A DNA stretch of 18,625 nucleotides from Myxococcales bacterium. GTDB lineage: Bacteria; Myxococcota_C; UBA6777. The notes under the pieces were generated by a model. It ran no database searches. It worked only from the letters and a program-made list of their open reading frames with translations, and was not told where the DNA came from. The position numbers and the translations under genes are program-made. Where the stretch lies: assembly GCA_027005175.1 (NCBI GenBank), contig JALTMC010000356.1, positions 1-18,625 on the forward strand. Reading direction: 5' to 3'. Position 1 is the first letter of the stretch. Each line of letters opens with the position of its first letter. This document shows, piece after piece, positions 17,358 through 18,625 of the stretch.

Positions 17358-18511
17358 AGGAACTCCCAATACTTTCGAATGAATCGTCACGGCCTCAGGA
17401 AGAAAAAAACAAAACAAAGACGTTCCTTGACGACCTCCGTCAAGGACACCAAGAGTTCGAGGTTTGGGCCGACGGTCACCCTGCGATGTTTGCGGCCTGG
17501 TGTCGTGAAAAGCCCGCTCGTGAGAGATTGAATCCCGCACAAGAGAACACCATACTGACTGGGGTGACAACCAACCCTCGACTGCTCACCCAAGCGATCC
17601 AATCCACACCCTATCTCCAAGAAAGAGCCTGGGCAAAAAGTAAGAAAAAAGACACCTCTCCACAATGTTTTGCACGGCTACTACGGGATGAATCGATCCG
17701 GTCTGCCACCAAGATCATGCGGTTTCAGTTTGAAGCCAGCAAGGGTCGATACGGTTGGGTCTCCGCACAAGTGAATCCTCATCAGGCTTATAACGCTGAC
17801 GCGATGATCCGCGAGGGAGAAGAATTGGCTTCGCTAGCTCCCAACATCATGGTAAAGCTACCAGCGACCAGCGCGGGCTTTGTCGCTCTTGAAAACCTGA
17901 CGGCCAAAAATATCGCGACCAACACGACGCTCTCTACCACAGCGAGCCAAGCGCAAGCGGCTCTGAGAGCCTTGGAAAGAGGAGAGGGGCGACGAAAGGG
18001 AGGGGGCTCATGGCGTTGCGTACTCACCTTTATGGCTGGTCGGTTGGGAGCCACACTCTCTCGTGCACACCCAACAGAGATCGACGCCCAGGATGCCCGC
18101 AAGATCGAACTTCTCGCGTTGGAAACACAGCACAATCTCGTGCACAAGGCAAACAGTCATTGCAAACTTCTGGTCTGTAGTCTGAGAGCGGATACTGTCG
18201 ATCGGGCTCTCGGAACAGAGAGTGCCCACTTGGCAGCAGCCCTCGGTCGTCCATGGGTTCTGACCTGCCCGACCCCCTTTATGGAGCGTGTTTTACGATT
18301 CACCATGTCCCCGATACCTCTTGTTCTATCCGAGGAAGACCGCGCTCGCCTCTGTAAGTTACCAATGGTGCAAGCAGCATTCGACCCAAACGCGCTGCCG
18401 ATGAAGTCGCTGCTTGAATGGCCTGCTTTGGTCCAAAATCGCGAGGAACACATCGTAGCCCACAACGAGATGCTTCATCTCGCACAGCATTTGCGAGAGA
18501 GCCTCCCATGA
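17354..18511 (+). CDS. Transaldolase-family protein with Glu-to-Gln change (aldolase-like active site)
   Basis: 385 residues from the ATG at 17354, chosen because it overlaps the previous stop as ATGA; the frame is open further upstream, but that part is antisense-free overlap with the cytidylyltransferase. Transaldolase features: WADGH with Asp40, TGVTTNPRLL at 69-78, VSAQVNPHQAYN at 136-147, NIMVKLPAT with Schiff-base Lys168, NIATNTTLSTT near 186-196 and FMAGR with Arg230. Position 139 is Gln where transaldolases such as TalB have the catalytic Glu (STEVD); fructose-6-phosphate aldolase FsaA also has Gln there. The C-terminal 100 residues have no recognised motif and exceed the classical fold. 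It may be an aldolase acting on a sugar or polyol phosphate. Its stop overlaps another ATG (18508), continuing the coupled operon. Confidence 0.85.
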   Translation: MKELPILSNESSRPQEEKNKTKTFLDDLRQGHQEFEVWADGHPAMFAAWCREKPARERLNPAQENTILTGVTTNPRLLTQAIQSTPYLQERAWAKSKKKDTSPQCFARLLRDESIRSATKIMRFQFEASKGRYGWVSAQVNPHQAYNADAMIREGEELASLAPNIMVKLPATSAGFVALENLTAKNIATNTTLSTTASQAQAALRALERGEGRRKGGGSWRCVLTFMAGRLGATLSRAHPTEIDAQDARKIELLALETQHNLVHKANSHCKLLVCSLRADTVDRALGTESAHLAAALGRPWVLTCPTPFMERVLRFTMSPIPLVLSEEDRARLCKLPMVQAAFDPNALPMKSLLEWPALVQNREEHIVAHNEMLHLAQHLRESLP

Positions 18512-18589
18512 ACATACCGTGCCCCGAGAGAGAAGAAACGTTTCGGCCAACCCCTCAGCACTTACTGGAGAGCCCCCCATGAACATGCC
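18485..18589 (+). repeat. Direct repeat pair (34 bp, 28/34 identical, offset 71 bp) at the transaldolase 3' junction
   Basis: Copies at 18485-18518 and 18556-18589. The first encodes the transaldolase tail QHLRESLP-stop and contains ATGAACAT; the second, in the frame of a 24-codon frame, encodes QHLLESPP-stop and again contains ATGAACAT, where the next gene starts. The second copy has GGAG eight bases before its ATG; the first has only GAGAGAG. Confidence 0.85.
18508..18582 (+). CDS. Very short coupled reading frame (24 codons), probably a duplication remnant
   Basis: The ATG at 18508 overlaps the transaldolase stop (ATGA) and the frame ends in TGA at 18580-18582, itself overlapping the next ATG at 18579. 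The product would be 24 residues ending QHLLESPP, which mirrors the transaldolase C-terminus QHLRESLP. Most likely a by-product of tandem duplication of the gene junction; it could still be translated and pass ribosomes to the next gene. No function is proposed. Confidence 0.3.
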   Translation: MNIPCPEREETFRPTPQHLLESPP

Positions 18590-18625
18590 ACCTCGTTTCA
18601 TGATTGTCGGTCTCGGTGATCTCGC
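18579..18625 (+). CDS. Start of a Rossmann-type NAD(P)-binding protein (window edge)
   Basis: Only the first 15 codons are present: MNMPPRFMIVGLGDL, a beta strand running into a GxGxx(G) dinucleotide-binding loop. GGAG at 18567-18570 sits eight bases before the ATG. Candidates are an oxidoreductase or an NAD-dependent epimerase/dehydratase; the fragment cannot distinguish them. It is the fourth main gene of the operon. Confidence 0.55.
   Translation, partial: MNMPPRFMIVGLGDL

Overview
The window reads as chromosomal DNA from a Gram-negative bacterium of roughly balanced base composition (judged by eye). The support is a signal-peptide beta-barrel outer-membrane protein, a periplasmic or anchored 5'-nucleotidase, and a regulator joining a cyclic-nucleotide-binding domain to a GspE/MshE N-terminal-like domain. 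Together with a giant FAAL/type I polyketide synthase this is compatible with Myxococcota or a related former deltaproteobacterial lineage. That assignment is an inference from gene style, not from a marker gene.

Layout. (1) 1-1062, minus: the N-terminal 354 residues of a cyclic-nucleotide-binding/MshEN-like protein, which runs off the left edge. (2) 1063-1580: a divergent intergenic region with no convincing gene. (3) 1581-3056, plus: a secreted, very basic protein with a weak NlpC/P60- or CHAP-like signature. (4) 3333-5375, plus: an atypical UshA-like metallophosphatase/5'-nucleotidase. (5) 5395-5715: five tandem copies of a 68-bp unit between convergent genes; the last copy supplies the stop codon of the next gene. 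(6) 5709-6884, minus: an outer-membrane beta-barrel protein. (7) 6885-7186: a divergent promoter region with a 19-bp near-palindrome. (8) 7187 to the right edge, plus: a lipid/polyketide operon.

The operon is the centre of interest. Its first gene encodes one 3222-residue protein ordered FAAL - ACP - KS - AT - DH - (structural KR) - ER - KR - ACP - condensation-type acyltransferase. The motifs predict activation of a free fatty acid as acyl-AMP, extension with (probably) methylmalonyl units, full reduction of the beta-carbon, and transfer of the methyl-branched acyl chain to an acceptor by the terminal HHxxxDG domain. Mycobacteria perform this logic with separate proteins (FadD28-Mas-PapA5 and the related sulfolipid sets); here it is one polypeptide. 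Tightly coupled downstream genes encode a small HxGH cytidylyltransferase, a transaldolase-fold protein with Gln where transaldolases have the catalytic Glu, and the start of a Rossmann-type NAD(P)-binding protein. The joint inference is an operon that makes a branched-chain acyl group together with a sugar- or polyol-derived, possibly CDP-activated, acceptor: a candidate undescribed glycolipid or lipid-conjugate pathway.

A second theme is short direct duplications with offsets of 68-72 bp. They occur in the 68-bp array, at the PKS/cytidylyltransferase junction (offset 68), at the transaldolase/next-gene junction (offset 71), and inside the secreted basic protein (offset 72). Two of them duplicate the tail of one gene and lie at the translation start of the next.
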